From: Rhizobium mongolense subsp. loessense
Lineage (GTDB): Bacteria > Pseudomonadota > Alphaproteobacteria > Rhizobiales > Rhizobiaceae
DNA length: 64,000 nucleotides
Direction: 5' to 3'
Assembly (NCBI RefSeq): GCF_900099775.1
Contig: NZ_FMTM01000002.1
Span: forward strand, 434,001 to 498,000
The number at the start of each line of letters is the position of its first letter. Within the stretch, counting starts at the first letter, position 1. The position numbers and the translations under genes are program-made. The notes below the pieces were generated by a model. That model was given only the letters and a program-made list of their open reading frames with translations. It was not told the DNA's origin and did no database searches. Below, piece by piece: positions 34,721-44,382 of this stretch.

Positions 34721-36658
34721 TCACACCCTCCTGCGCGACGGTCCCGCCGCGTTATTGTCCTGGCTTGCGCTGCGCGCTTCGTCCCAGATTGTGCAGAGCC
34801 GCTGATAGCGGGTCTGCATATCCTCGATCGCCTCAGCATCCGTGATGGTGCCAGCAAGCCAGTCGCGTGCGGCCTGCGCGAAAATCGTGCGCCCGACCGC
34901 AAAGCCCTTCACCAGCGGGAAGCCTGCCGCAACCTTGAAGCTCGCGGCGAGTTCGGCCTCCGGCGCGTCGAGACCGAGCACCACGATGCCGCGCGTGTGC
35001 GGATCGTTTTCATTGATCGCAGCGCAAGCCTTTTCCCAGGCGGCACTGCTGGCCATCGGCTCAAGCTTCCACCAGTCCGGATAGATGCCGATCTCGTAGA
35101 ACCGCCGGATCAGGGTTGCCGTCGTGTCGTCATCGACCGGGCCGACCTTGGACGGAATGATTTCGAGCAGGAATTCCAGCCGGTTGCGACGGGCCGCCGC
35201 GACCAGCCGCTTGATCGTCTCTTCCTGCGAAGCTCGCATCTCTGCACCGTCGTCGGGATGGCAGAAGCACAAGACCTTGACGACGTTTTCAAGTGCCCAC
35301 TCGTCAAGTCCGCCGAAGTCGGGGCCAAGTTCGGGTTCCAGCGTCAGCGGACGCGAGCCCGGCCATTCGACCGGTCGGCCGACCCAAAGGCCCGTGCCTG
35401 ACGCGGCGTGAAGTGCACGGCGGCCAAGGCGGTTGTCACAGAGGATGCCATAGCCCGGTCGGCCGCCCTGAACCTTAAGGGCCGCCTTCAGGCAGAGTTC
35501 TTTGAAACGGCCGATCTTTTCGGGCGTGGCACCTGCCATGGCCTCCAGCTGCATGCGGTGGTCGAAGGCGAAGACGCGCATGGTCGACCAGTCATTGTGG
35601 CGGTTGGTCGCCCAGTGGATCTGCTCGAGTTCCGCATCCTTGCGCAGCGCCTTGTCTTTGATGCCGCGCTTCAGGAAAAAGTCGAGCTCCTCCAACGACG
35701 GATAGGCCGGCGTGCAGCCATGGCGGCTGACGGCGAAGGCGCCGCAGGCGTTGGCATACTGAAGCGCGCGTGGCCAGGGCGCATCCTCCAGCCAGCCCTT
35801 GATGAGGCCTGACATGAAGCCATCGCCTGCGCCGAGAACGTTGAAAACCTCGATCGGATAGCCGGGGCCGCTTTCTCCCTCGTCGAGCGTATCCGGTATC
35901 GCACCGGCAAGGGCGACCGCGCCGGCCGCGCCGCGCTTGCAGACGAGCGTGGCGGTGGAGGCGGCACGCACGGCACGCAGAGCCTCGATGGTGTTCGTCG
36001 AGCCGCCGGCGATATGGAATTCCTCCTCCGTGCCGACGATCAGGTCGAAGAGACGCAGCGTCGATTGCAGTTTGGCGGTCACCTTGCCGGATTCGACGAA
36101 GCGGCTCTCGCCGTCGCCATGGCCTGCCACGCCCCAGAGGTTCGGACGGTAATCTATGTCGAGCGCGGTCCGCGCGCCATGTTTGCGCGCGAGCTCCAGC
36201 GCCTTGAGCACGGCCTTTTCCGTGCGCGGATGGCTGAGATGGGTACCGGTCGCGACGACCGAGCGGGAGCGAGCGATCAGCGCCTCGTCGATATCGTCTT
36301 CGCAGAGCGCCATGTCGGCGCAGTTCTCGCGGTAGAAGATCAACGGAAAGCGGTCCTCGTCCCGGATGCCGAGGAGCACGAGAGCCGTTAGCCGCTCGGG
36401 GTCGGTCTTGACCCCGGTGACGTCGACGCCTTCGCGTGCAAGCTCCTCGCGAATGAATCGGCCCATGTGCTCGTCGCCGACGCGGGTGATCAGCGCCGAG
36501 CGCAGGCCGAGCCGGGCGGTGCCGGCAGCCATGTTGGTCGGCGAGCCGCCGATATATTTGTGGAACGACCCCATGTCTTCCAGCCGGCCGCCGATCTGTA
36601 CCCCGTAAAGATCCACGGACGAGCGTCCGATCGTGATGACATCCAATGACTTGTTCAT
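34721..36658 (-). CDS. iolC: IolC fused to DUF2090: 5-dehydro-2-deoxygluconokinase with aldolase-like domain
   Basis: A 645-residue two-domain protein. Residues 1-330 are a PfkB-type sugar kinase (ITIGRSSVDLYG; the GAGDGFMSGLIKG motif carries the catalytic Asp). Residues from about 340 are DUF2090, a class-I-aldolase-like barrel (FAFDHRMQLEAMAG and GYGILCDNRLGRRAL). The kinase phosphorylates 2-deoxy-5-keto-gluconate. The fused domain may supply the aldolase step usually done by IolJ, which is otherwise absent here. I start at 36658, preceded by GGAGGAAGAA. Confidence 0.93.
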   Translation of the reverse strand: MNKSLDVITIGRSSVDLYGVQIGGRLEDMGSFHKYIGGSPTNMAAGTARLGLRSALITRVGDEHMGRFIREELAREGVDVTGVKTDPERLTALVLLGIRDEDRFPLIFYRENCADMALCEDDIDEALIARSRSVVATGTHLSHPRTEKAVLKALELARKHGARTALDIDYRPNLWGVAGHGDGESRFVESGKVTAKLQSTLRLFDLIVGTEEEFHIAGGSTNTIEALRAVRAASTATLVCKRGAAGAVALAGAIPDTLDEGESGPGYPIEVFNVLGAGDGFMSGLIKGWLEDAPWPRALQYANACGAFAVSRHGCTPAYPSLEELDFFLKRGIKDKALRKDAELEQIHWATNRHNDWSTMRVFAFDHRMQLEAMAGATPEKIGRFKELCLKAALKVQGGRPGYGILCDNRLGRRALHAASGTGLWVGRPVEWPGSRPLTLEPELGPDFGGLDEWALENVVKVLCFCHPDDGAEMRASQEETIKRLVAAARRNRLEFLLEIIPSKVGPVDDDTTATLIRRFYEIGIYPDWWKLEPMASSAAWEKACAAINENDPHTRGIVVLGLDAPEAELAASFKVAAGFPLVKGFAVGRTIFAQAARDWLAGTITDAEAIEDMQTRYQRLCTIWDEARSASQDNNAAGPSRRRV

Positions 36659-36696
36659 TTCTTCCTCCGGCACCGGGCTGCTTGCCTAACGTGCAT

Positions 36697-36726
36697 GCTG
36701 CCTGCGCCGCTCGAGGCGCAGGCAGC
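36697..36726 (-). other. intercistronic hairpin between the iolI-like gene and iolC
   Basis: A perfect 12-base-pair stem (GCTGCCTGCGCC with GGCGCAGGCAGC) closes a 6-base loop. It begins 11 bases after the iolI-like stop and lies ahead of iolC. No T-run follows, so it is more likely a processing or stability element than a terminator. Confidence 0.6.
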
Positions 36727-36737
36727 GGGTTGTCGGC

Positions 36738-37523
36738 TCAGAGCTTGCCCGAGACGTAGCTGATGCTCTCGCGCACGGCGGTTTCCGGATCTGCCAGAAC
36801 ATGCACTTCCTCGGCAAATGGCTCGAAGCTGTAGGGGCCGTCGAAGCCTGCGGCGATGAGCGCCTTGATCTGCGGAATGTTCTCGAGCCGATCTTTGGCA
36901 TCGACGAGCACGCGGTGGGCGTCGAGCATGTCGTCCACGGCGACATTCGGATCGACGACGCCGGAGATGTGGACCAGACCCGTCCTTTCCGGGAAGAACT
37001 CTGTCTCGCCGGCCAGGTGGTGATGGAAGGTATCGTGCACGAGTTTGTAGATGCCGCCTCCTTCAGCCGCGTCGATGGCGCGAAGCGCTTCCTTCTTGGT
37101 CCGCAGCGAGGAGATCGGAAAGCCGAGAGGTTCGACCAGGCCCGTCAGTCCGCGCTCCTCAAGGATGGGCTTCATGGCCTTCAGCGCCGCGACGAGATCA
37201 TCGAATGACACTTTCGTGCCGTCGTTTAGCGGGCACATGACAAGCGCCTTGGCGCCGGAAGCGGCCGCATAGTCGGCGAGCGCCACAGCCTTCTTCGGTA
37301 AGTCACCCGACCAGACGTTGAACGGATAGAGCGCGTTGATCGAGATGATCGTGACGCCGGCGCTCGCTGCGGCCTCTTTGACGACTTCAGGCTTCACCGT
37401 CCCGACGATGTCGGGAAGATCGTTGCGGATCTCGACCTCCGTCAGACCGAGATTGCGAGCCGCCGCAAAGAAGTTTTCAAGCGACAGCTTGGGCGCGGTG
37501 ATGTGGTTGATGGCAAAACGCAT
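36738..37523 (-). CDS. TIM-barrel sugar isomerase, IolI-like (inosose isomerase)
   Basis: A 261-residue TIM-barrel protein of the sugar phosphate isomerase/epimerase group. Stretches such as VEIRNDLPD, LVEPLGF, LVHDTFHHHLAG and SFEPFAEEV carry the usual metal ligands Glu, Asp, His and Glu. In the inositol cluster this fits IolI, which interconverts keto-inositols, but similarity is only moderate. It lies between iolG and iolC with short gaps, so co-transcription is clear. Confidence 0.75.
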   Translation of the reverse strand: MRFAINHITAPKLSLENFFAAARNLGLTEVEIRNDLPDIVGTVKPEVVKEAAASAGVTIISINALYPFNVWSGDLPKKAVALADYAAASGAKALVMCPLNDGTKVSFDDLVAALKAMKPILEERGLTGLVEPLGFPISSLRTKKEALRAIDAAEGGGIYKLVHDTFHHHLAGETEFFPERTGLVHISGVVDPNVAVDDMLDAHRVLVDAKDRLENIPQIKALIAAGFDGPYSFEPFAEEVHVLADPETAVRESISYVSGKL

Positions 37524-37531
37524 GGAGGACC

Positions 37532-38542
37532 TCAGTTGTAAAGCGCAGGGCGAGTGGGAAGATTGATCGCGACTGCGGCACCCTCTGCCTCCTGCGCGGC
37601 TACGCAGGCATCGGATGTGATTGCCGCCACATAACCGTCCCAGGAGTTCGGGCCAGCCGCCGTGCCTTTGGCAGCGGCATTGATGAAGTCCTGCAGTTCA
37701 ACGTCGTAGCTGGCGATGAAGCGATCCTTCCAATCGGTGAGGATATCGTTTTGAAGCTTGGCGCCGAGACGCGTCTGGATCGCCATAGGCTCAGGCAGAG
37801 TGGCGACACCGTCTTCGCCGACGACCTCGCACTGAATGTCGTAGCCGTAGTGGCAGTTGACGAAGATTTCGACATCGATGATCGTTCCCTTGGCAGTCTC
37901 CAGAATGACAATCTGGGGATCCCTAAGCCTGACATGACTGCGCGCTGCCGAACGCGGAAACAGCACACGAGCGGAAACGTAGTCGTCGTCCAATAGCCAG
38001 CGCAGCACGTCGATTTCGTGGATCATCGTGTCGTGGATGGCCATCGGGGTTACATACTGCTCGGGGACGGCTGGGTTGCGATGGGCGGCATGAACCATGA
38101 TCGGCGCACCGATCTTGGTATCCACGAACTGCTTCAAGGCGACATAACCCGCATCATATCTGCGCATGAAACCGACCTGTACAAGTCGTTTGCCGTGCGC
38201 AACTTCGGCATCGACGATGCGCTTGGCGCCATCGGCGGTCGTCGCCAGCGGCTTTTCGCAGAAGCATGGCTTACCGGCAGCGATCGCCGCCAGGACATAT
38301 TGTTCGTGAGTGGCACCCCAAGACGTGACAAGCACAGCGTCAACATCGGGCGAGGAAATCAGTTCCTCCCCGGTGGTGAAAATTGCAGCATCAGGCGCAA
38401 TGTCGCTTTTCACGGCTTCGGCCGAGGCGCGGTTCACGTCGCTCAACGCGACGACTGTCGCCCCGCCAAGAACCTGATTGATACGGCGTGCATGGTCTCG
38501 GCCGATTGCACCGGTGCCGATGACACCTATTCTAACAGTCAT
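37532..38542 (-). CDS. iolG: myo-inositol 2-dehydrogenase IolG
   Basis: A 336-residue NAD-dependent dehydrogenase catalysing the first step, myo-inositol to scyllo-inosose. Rossmann motif [15 protein letters not shown], then CEKPLATT, then the catalytic region [18 protein letters not shown] with Asp and His as in IolG. It is 8 bases upstream of the iolI-like gene and follows iolH. Confidence 0.93.
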   Translation of the reverse strand: MTVRIGVIGTGAIGRDHARRINQVLGGATVVALSDVNRASAEAVKSDIAPDAAIFTTGEELISSPDVDAVLVTSWGATHEQYVLAAIAAGKPCFCEKPLATTADGAKRIVDAEVAHGKRLVQVGFMRRYDAGYVALKQFVDTKIGAPIMVHAAHRNPAVPEQYVTPMAIHDTMIHEIDVLRWLLDDDYVSARVLFPRSAARSHVRLRDPQIVILETAKGTIIDVEIFVNCHYGYDIQCEVVGEDGVATLPEPMAIQTRLGAKLQNDILTDWKDRFIASYDVELQDFINAAAKGTAAGPNSWDGYVAAITSDACVAAQEAEGAAVAINLPTRPALYN

Positions 38543-38552
38543 TTGGAAAGCC

Positions 38553-39452
38553 TCACTTTCGGTACTTTTTGATGTAATTGTTCATTTCGCTACACATGAA
38601 CCGCCCGGACTCGTCCGCCTTGTCCTCCCAGGCGAAGACGCAGGAGGTCATAATACCGTCAAAGCCGATATCGGCGAGCGTGCCGAAGAAGTCGTCCCAG
38701 GGAACCTCGCCTTGGCCGATATTGAGATGTTGGTGAACACGCGCTTGGGTACCCGGCGGGTTGAGAATATAGCGCAGACCCGAAGACGCTTTGTGATTGA
38801 ATGTATCGCCCACATGAACGTGCGCGAGAACGTCCTTTGCCTCGCGCAGCATCGCCTTGGTATCATCGCCAAAGTAAAAGGTGTGCGGGGCGCAATAGAG
38901 GAACTTGACGTTCTTCGAATTCACCGTGCGGATGATGTCGAGCGCGGGCTGCAAGGTTTCGCACCAATCTTCGGGATGCGGCTCGACGTGTAAATTGATG
39001 TTCTCACGTTCGAAGATCGGTACAAGTTCCTCCATCGAGCGCCACCATGCGTCTTCACAGGCCTCGATCATCGACCCGGTGTGGCAGCAGTAGCACGAGC
39101 CCTTGTCGGGGTGCGGACCACGCCCGAATTCCGAGTTCATCGTATCGACTTCCATCTCCACCGCGATTTCGATGGCCCGCTTCCAGTGACGCACAGCGGC
39201 CTGACGCTCAGTCTCGTCATTCGAGGCCCAGCGATACATCGGCAAGAGTGAGGCGATCTTCACGTCCTCGGCGGCCAGCGCCTTCTTGAAGGTTTTGATA
39301 CGCTCAGGGAAAACCCGTGGAGCCTTGAACCACTCCAGAAAATCGGCGCGGGGGCTAAGTTCAATCCATTCATAGCCGAGCTCACGGACCTTCCGCGGCA
39401 GCTCTTCGAGGCTGAGATGACGATGCATAAACGGGTCAAGGGCGATACGCAT
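38553..39452 (-). CDS. iolH: inositol catabolism protein IolH
   Basis: A 299-residue TIM-barrel protein of the sugar isomerase/epimerase group. Stretches [36 protein letters not shown]-like [19 protein letters not shown] and [11 protein letters not shown] match the Bacillus IolH pattern very closely. Its precise reaction in inositol breakdown is not settled. AAGGAACC lies upstream of its start at 39452. Confidence 0.9.
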   Translation of the reverse strand: MRIALDPFMHRHLSLEELPRKVRELGYEWIELSPRADFLEWFKAPRVFPERIKTFKKALAAEDVKIASLLPMYRWASNDETERQAAVRHWKRAIEIAVEMEVDTMNSEFGRGPHPDKGSCYCCHTGSMIEACEDAWWRSMEELVPIFERENINLHVEPHPEDWCETLQPALDIIRTVNSKNVKFLYCAPHTFYFGDDTKAMLREAKDVLAHVHVGDTFNHKASSGLRYILNPPGTQARVHQHLNIGQGEVPWDDFFGTLADIGFDGIMTSCVFAWEDKADESGRFMCSEMNNYIKKYRK

Positions 39453-39504
39453 ATGTTGGTTCCTTCGTGGTTTAGCGACATGCCTTAGAAGGCGTCGATT
39501 GGTG

Positions 39505-39540
39505 GGGCCGCGGGATCCGGGAGGAGATCGACCGCGGCCC
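39505..39540 (-). other. intercistronic hairpin after the first binding-protein gene
   Basis: A 9-base-pair perfect stem (GGGCCGCGG with CCGCGGCCC) with an 18-base loop starts 5 bases after the stop of the binding-protein gene at 39546. No T-run follows. It probably protects the upstream mRNA or reduces read-through into iolH. Confidence 0.5.
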
Positions 39541-39545
39541 GGCCG

Positions 39546-40469
39546 TCATTTTTGGTAGGCGGCCATGTTGTCGGGGGTGACGAGTTCGAACGGTACCCAA
39601 AGGGTGCGCTCGCTGGCCTGCTTTCCTGCCAACTTGACAGCCGTCTGGACTGCGGCTTCGCCTTGCTTTGTTGCGTTCTGGAAAACCGTCGCGTCGATGT
39701 CTCCGGCCTTCATGGCGGCCAGTCCATCTGGTGTAGCATCGATGCCGGTGATGACAACGTCGTTCATCGCGACGCCGGCCGCCTTCAAAGCCTGAGCCGC
39801 GCCAATGGCCATCTCGTCATTATTGGCAACCACCGCATCGAACTTCAGCCCAGCCGTCAGCCAGGAAGACACGATATCCTGCGCCTGGGTCCTGTTCCAG
39901 TTCGCTGTCTGCTTTTCGACGATATCGATCCGGCAATCGGGTTGAGAAAAGACGGCCTCGACATCCTTTGTGCGCACAAGGGCTGCATGGTTTTCAAGCG
40001 GCCCCATCAGAATGACGGCGCGACCCTTGCCGCCCAGTAGCTCGCAGGCGGCTTTCGCTTCCATCGTGCCGGAATCGAGTTCATTGGAACCGACAAAGGC
40101 TGTGCCTTCCGGCAATCCCGAAGCGAGTTCGGCCGGCGGATGGTTGACGTAGACGAGCGGGATCTTTGCATCAGCTGCCACCCGTGTGATCGCGGCCGTC
40201 GAGTCGCCGTCAACGGCATTCACGATGATTGCATCAACACCGTTGGCAATGAAGTTTTGGATTTGGTTGAGCTGTTTCGCAGGATCGAGTTGAGCGTCCT
40301 CTGTCAGGAGTTCGACATTTTTCTCCCGTTTTGCTTCATCGCGGATTCCGTTCAGCAGAATCGTCAGAAATGGGTTATCGAACGACGTCATTGTCACCGC
40401 CACGCGCGTACCAGCAAAGGCCGGCGCGGCTAGAAGGCAAAGCGCGGTCGTTATGAGCAGCTTCTTCAT
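39546..40469 (-). CDS. sugar ABC transporter substrate-binding protein (RbsB/IbpA-like), copy 1
   Basis: A 307-residue periplasmic binding protein with a Sec signal peptide (MKKLLITTALCLLAAPAFAG). The mature part is of the ribose/inositol class (NGVDAIIVNAVDGDS, VVANNDEMAIGAAQAL, VVITGIDATPDGLAAM). It is clearly paralogous to the second binding protein at 43182. It follows the permease gene and precedes iolH. I start at 40469; the frame upstream of it (to 40523) has no signal-peptide character. Confidence 0.92.
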   Translation of the reverse strand: MKKLLITTALCLLAAPAFAGTRVAVTMTSFDNPFLTILLNGIRDEAKREKNVELLTEDAQLDPAKQLNQIQNFIANGVDAIIVNAVDGDSTAAITRVAADAKIPLVYVNHPPAELASGLPEGTAFVGSNELDSGTMEAKAACELLGGKGRAVILMGPLENHAALVRTKDVEAVFSQPDCRIDIVEKQTANWNRTQAQDIVSSWLTAGLKFDAVVANNDEMAIGAAQALKAAGVAMNDVVITGIDATPDGLAAMKAGDIDATVFQNATKQGEAAVQTAVKLAGKQASERTLWVPFELVTPDNMAAYQK

Positions 40470-40526
40470 TTCGGGTCGTCCTATCTTCGCCTGTCGAAGA
40501 CAGAGGGCGGCAGGGCCGCCCATCCG

Positions 40527-41549
40527 TCAGCTCTTCTTGATACGCTTGCGTTGGCGATAGACGTCGGCGACGACAGCCGCCACAATGATCGCGCCCTTCA
40601 GCATTTCCTGGTAATAAGCGTCCAGCCGCAGGAAGGTGAAACCGGAGATAATCACGCCGAAGATCACCATTCCGATCATCGTGCCAATGACCGATCCGCG
40701 GCCGCCGGAGAGCGAAACGCCGCCAATGACAGCCATTGCAATCGCATCAAGCTCGTACATAGAGCCCATGCCGGCCTGCGCGGTCAGACCTCGGGCAGCG
40801 ACGACAATACCAGCAAGGCCAGACAACAAGCCGGCTACGGCATAAATCTTGACGGTGTGACGCTCGACATTGATACCCGACACCCGCGCCGCCTGGGGAT
40901 TGGCGCCGACGGCATAGGTGAACTTGCCGTAGCGAGTATAGCGCAGAACGATGTGCAGGATCGCTGCGACCGCTAGGAAGATAAAGATGGGGGCCAAACC
41001 TTTTCCGAGTGCAGCGAAACTGTCGGTCGGAAAGCTGATCGGCTGCCCCTTCGTGTACCACTTGGCAAAGCCTCGAGCCGTGACCATCATACCCAGGGTG
41101 GCGATGAAGGGGGGGATTTTCGTGTACGCTATCAAAAGGCCGTTGATCGCGCCACAGAGCAGACCGACGACCAAGCCCACCGCAACCGGCAGGATTACCG
41201 GCAGATCAGTCAAGTGGGGGTAGACTGCTCGATCATACGTGCCGACCTGCGCCAGGCTCATGGATATCATGGCAGTCGCACCGACGATCGAGCCGGAACT
41301 CAGGTCGATCCCGCCAGAGATAATGACCTGGGTCACACCGATCGCGATAATGCCCACGACCGATACCTGGAGAATCATAATCGAGAGGCGTTGAGTATTG
41401 GCAAGGAAGCTCTGGCCTTGCAGGATCCAGCCCAGAATCTCGAATGTCAGCGAGATGCCGACAAGAATCAGCAGGATGCTCAGTTCCGCCGGCACGCGTC
41501 GCCGGGGTTGGGTGGCCTGCAATGCCGATTGTGATGTCGCGTTCGTCAT
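40527..41549 (-). CDS. sugar ABC transporter permease (RbsC-like)
   Basis: A 340-residue inner-membrane permease with about ten hydrophobic segments. The conserved GGIDLSSGSIVG and VYAVGANPQAARVSGI-type sequences are typical of RbsC/IatP permeases. GGGAGGAAAG precedes the start. It forms the membrane channel for the inositol-class importer with the ATPase upstream. Confidence 0.92.
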   Translation of the reverse strand: MTNATSQSALQATQPRRRVPAELSILLILVGISLTFEILGWILQGQSFLANTQRLSIMILQVSVVGIIAIGVTQVIISGGIDLSSGSIVGATAMISMSLAQVGTYDRAVYPHLTDLPVILPVAVGLVVGLLCGAINGLLIAYTKIPPFIATLGMMVTARGFAKWYTKGQPISFPTDSFAALGKGLAPIFIFLAVAAILHIVLRYTRYGKFTYAVGANPQAARVSGINVERHTVKIYAVAGLLSGLAGIVVAARGLTAQAGMGSMYELDAIAMAVIGGVSLSGGRGSVIGTMIGMVIFGVIISGFTFLRLDAYYQEMLKGAIIVAAVVADVYRQRKRIKKS

Positions 41550-41574
41550 AAGATCTTTCCTCCCGTAATGAACA

Positions 41575-43113
41575 CTAGCGTGCTGCGAGGTTCATTATCT
41601 TCACTTGAGTTGCCTCGGCGCGATCAAGAAATCCCGAAACATGCCCTTCATGCATGACCATGATCCGGTCGCTCATCCCGAGGACCTCCGGCAATTCAGA
41701 TGAGATCATCAGGACCGCCACACCTTCGGCGGCAAGGGCCGTTATCAGGCGATGAATCTCCGCTTTGGCGCCGACATCGATGCCGCGAGTTGGCTCGTCG
41801 AGGATCAGAATCCGCGGTTTGGTCAGAAGCCAGCGTGCGATCAAGAGTTTCTGCTGGTTTCCGCCCGAAAGATTCTCGACGGTCTCCTGGAGGTTCGGCG
41901 TCTTGACGCGAAGCTTGGCGGCCATTTCCTCCGAGAGTCGTGTCACTGTTGCTTGATCGACGAAGCCGGCTTTGACGTGCGACCGCGTGATCAGCGCGGA
42001 TTGAATGTTTTCAAGGCAATTCAGTATCAGGAAGCAGCCCGTTTCCTTTCGATCCTCGGTCAGAAAGGCCATACCATGGGCCATGGCCGCGCTCGGACTG
42101 TCGATCTTTACCGGCGTGCCATCGATCACGATCTCGCCTGACGCTGCCGGTTGAACACCAAACAGCGCTTCAGCGACGTTGGAGCGCTTCGAGCCCACGA
42201 GACCCGCAAGGCCGAGGATCTCCCCTCGCCGGACCAAAAACGATATGTCATGGAAGACGCCGGGAATCGTCAAATTCCGAACATCAAGAGCGACATCGCC
42301 GATCGGGCAGTCGATCTTGGGAAACATGTTGGTGATCTCGCGCCCGACCATCATGCGGATGATGTCGTCGCGCGTCACATCCTTTGAGGAATGTGTCCCG
42401 ACATATTTCCCGTCGCGAAATACGGTAAATTCGTCGGCGATCTCAAAGAGTTCATTCATTTTATGGGTAATGTAGACGATGCCTATGCCGCGCGAGCGGA
42501 GGTCACGTATGATCGTAAAGAGATGCTCAACTTCACGATCTGTCAGCGCCGATGTCGGCTCGTCCATGATGAGGACAGAGGATTCGTAGCTGACTGCGCG
42601 CGCAATCTCGACCATCTGTTTTTGAGCTACCGTCAATTCGGACACTTGAGCTCGTGGATCGAGTACGATGTTCAGGCGAGCAAAAAGCTCCTCCGTCATC
42701 GTCACCATCTTGGAATGGTCGATGAGTCCAAGGCGGTTCTTGGGCTCGCGTCTGATCCAGATGTTCTCCGCCACTGTCATCCAGTTCATCAACTGGAGCT
42801 CCTGGTGGATCATCGCGATCCCTTGCTCCAGCGCGTCAAGCGGTGACTTCAGCACTGTCGGGACACCGCGAAGACGTATTTCACCAGCGTCTGGCTGGTA
42901 TATCCCGGCGATGATTTTCATGAGCGTCGACTTGCCAGCACCGTTTTCGCCCATCAATGCATGGACAGTTCCAGGTCTGACGCGAAGCTGCACGTTGTCG
43001 AGCGCCAGAACACCCGGGAACTCTTTGCGAATACCCTCGATTGCAAGCAGGCCGTCGGCTTCCGTGGCCTCGAGTACGCGCTTGATAGCTGCCGCTGTGG
43101 TGGGACTTACCAT
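41575..43113 (-). CDS. sugar ABC transporter ATP-binding protein (RbsA-like, two ATPase domains)
   Basis: A 512-residue tandem ATPase. The first Walker A is GENGAGKST, with the signature LTVAQKQM and Walker [12 protein letters not shown]. The second half has a degenerate A-loop (GLVGSKRSN), a good signature LSGGNQQK and Walker [15 protein letters not shown]. This asymmetry is normal for RbsA/MglA/IatA. It is preceded by the second binding-protein gene and a hairpin. Confidence 0.93.
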   Translation of the reverse strand: MVSPTTAAAIKRVLEATEADGLLAIEGIRKEFPGVLALDNVQLRVRPGTVHALMGENGAGKSTLMKIIAGIYQPDAGEIRLRGVPTVLKSPLDALEQGIAMIHQELQLMNWMTVAENIWIRREPKNRLGLIDHSKMVTMTEELFARLNIVLDPRAQVSELTVAQKQMVEIARAVSYESSVLIMDEPTSALTDREVEHLFTIIRDLRSRGIGIVYITHKMNELFEIADEFTVFRDGKYVGTHSSKDVTRDDIIRMMVGREITNMFPKIDCPIGDVALDVRNLTIPGVFHDISFLVRRGEILGLAGLVGSKRSNVAEALFGVQPAASGEIVIDGTPVKIDSPSAAMAHGMAFLTEDRKETGCFLILNCLENIQSALITRSHVKAGFVDQATVTRLSEEMAAKLRVKTPNLQETVENLSGGNQQKLLIARWLLTKPRILILDEPTRGIDVGAKAEIHRLITALAAEGVAVLMISSELPEVLGMSDRIMVMHEGHVSGFLDRAEATQVKIMNLAAR

Positions 43114-43138
43114 GGCCTATCCTCCATCGCTCGGAAAT

Positions 43139-43166
43139 CGAAAGAGGCGGCTATCCGCCTCCTTCG
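43139..43166 (-). other. intercistronic hairpin after the second binding-protein gene
   Basis: A 12-base-pair stem with one mismatch (7 perfect inner pairs GAGGCGG and CCGCCTC) closes a 4-base CTAT loop. It starts 16 bases after the binding-protein stop and ends 26 bases before the ATPase start. It fits the same pattern as the hairpins at 14795 and 39505. Confidence 0.6.
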
Positions 43167-43181
43167 ACGCTAAGATCTGTG

Positions 43182-44123
43182 TTAGTTCTTGGCCTGGTAG
43201 TCTTTGAGATTTGCCGGCGTAACGAGTTCGAACGGCACATAGCCCTTCTTTTCGACCGTCTCGCCGCGCGCAACCTTCAGGGCCGCATCTACCGCGCCCT
43301 TTCCCTGCCCCGCAGCGTTCTGGAAGACGGTGACATCGAGGTCGCCAGCGGCCATGGCCGAAAGCGCGTCTTGAGTGGCGTCCACCCCGGAGACAATCAC
43401 GTCTTTCATGTCTTTTCCGGCAGCTTTCAGCGACTGGATCGCGCCAATTGCCATCTCATCGTTGTTGGCAATGACAGCGTCAAACTCCACGCCGGCAGAT
43501 AGCCAGTTGGTCATCAGGTCGGCGCCCTGTGTACGCGACCAGTTGGCGGTCTGCTCCTCGACGATCTTGATGAAACTGCACTCGGGTGTCGCAATCACGT
43601 CCTTGATGTCCTGCGTGCGCATGCGGGCGGCCTGGTTGGAGAGCTCGCCCATCATGACGACGGCTTTCGCCTCTGTCTTCCCAGCCTCCTTCAGAAGGCG
43701 GCAAACTTCCTTGGTTTCGAGCGTTCCGGACTCTTTTTCGTCGGAAGCCACGAAGGCCTGCTTTTCGGGAAGCTGGTCCACGTTGACTGGCTGACGGTTG
43801 ACATAAATCAAAGGAATACCTGCCGCATCGGCAGCCTGCGAGAGCGCAACGGTCGCATCCGTATCAACTGGATTGACGATAATGGCGTCGACGCCGGAGG
43901 CGACAAAGTTCTGGACCTGGCTCAGCTGCTTGCCAACGTCGTTTTGCGCATCCTCGATCTGAAGTGTAACGCCGTCCTGGGTCTTGGCGTATTCGGTCAT
44001 GCCGTTTCGAAGAACCGTGAGAAAATTATCGTCGAAGAGCGCCATCGAGACGCCGATCGTCTCGGCCGAGGCGGTCGTCGCCAACATGCTGGCGAAAGCT
44101 GCAATAATCAGGTGCTTTTTCAT
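43182..44123 (-). CDS. sugar ABC transporter substrate-binding protein (RbsB/IbpA-like), copy 2
   Basis: A 313-residue periplasmic binding protein with a Sec signal (ending in ATTASAE). It shares long stretches with copy 1 (QTANW-RTQ, DAVIANNDEMAIGA, VTVFQNA, PFELVTP), so the two arose by duplication. It heads the transporter operon, behind an intergenic region with a 16-base perfect palindrome. GGAGGAGAATGAA precedes the ATG. Confidence 0.92.
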   Translation of the reverse strand: MKKHLIIAAFASMLATTASAETIGVSMALFDDNFLTVLRNGMTEYAKTQDGVTLQIEDAQNDVGKQLSQVQNFVASGVDAIIVNPVDTDATVALSQAADAAGIPLIYVNRQPVNVDQLPEKQAFVASDEKESGTLETKEVCRLLKEAGKTEAKAVVMMGELSNQAARMRTQDIKDVIATPECSFIKIVEEQTANWSRTQGADLMTNWLSAGVEFDAVIANNDEMAIGAIQSLKAAGKDMKDVIVSGVDATQDALSAMAAGDLDVTVFQNAAGQGKGAVDAALKVARGETVEKKGYVPFELVTPANLKDYQAKN

Positions 44124-44328
44124 TTCATTCTCCTCCAGAGGTTATCGCGGGGCCAAAAGCCCCAGGTCAGTCATTTGGCAACAACAATTCGCTGACGAAG
44201 ATCCATGATCTCCATCATCGGTTGGTCAGGATTTGAGTTATCCCGGTGGGGCAGCCTCCTGTCTCCACCACCCGGCAGGACAATTTCCTAGTGGAGGGCC
44301 GTCGTCAACGTCTCTTGACGGCTACCGG

Positions 44329-44344
44329 CTATCAGCGCTGATAG
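44329..44344. promoter_or_regulatory. 16-base perfect palindrome, candidate LacI operator
   Basis: CTATCAGCGCTGATAG is perfectly self-complementary with a central CG, the usual form of LacI-family operators. It lies in the 259-base gap between the lacI gene and the transporter operon, about 205 bases upstream of the binding-protein start. TTGACG just to its left could be a -35 element. Confidence 0.55.
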
Positions 44345-44382
44345 AAACAATGCAGTCGCGCATGATAGAATCCATCAAACCA

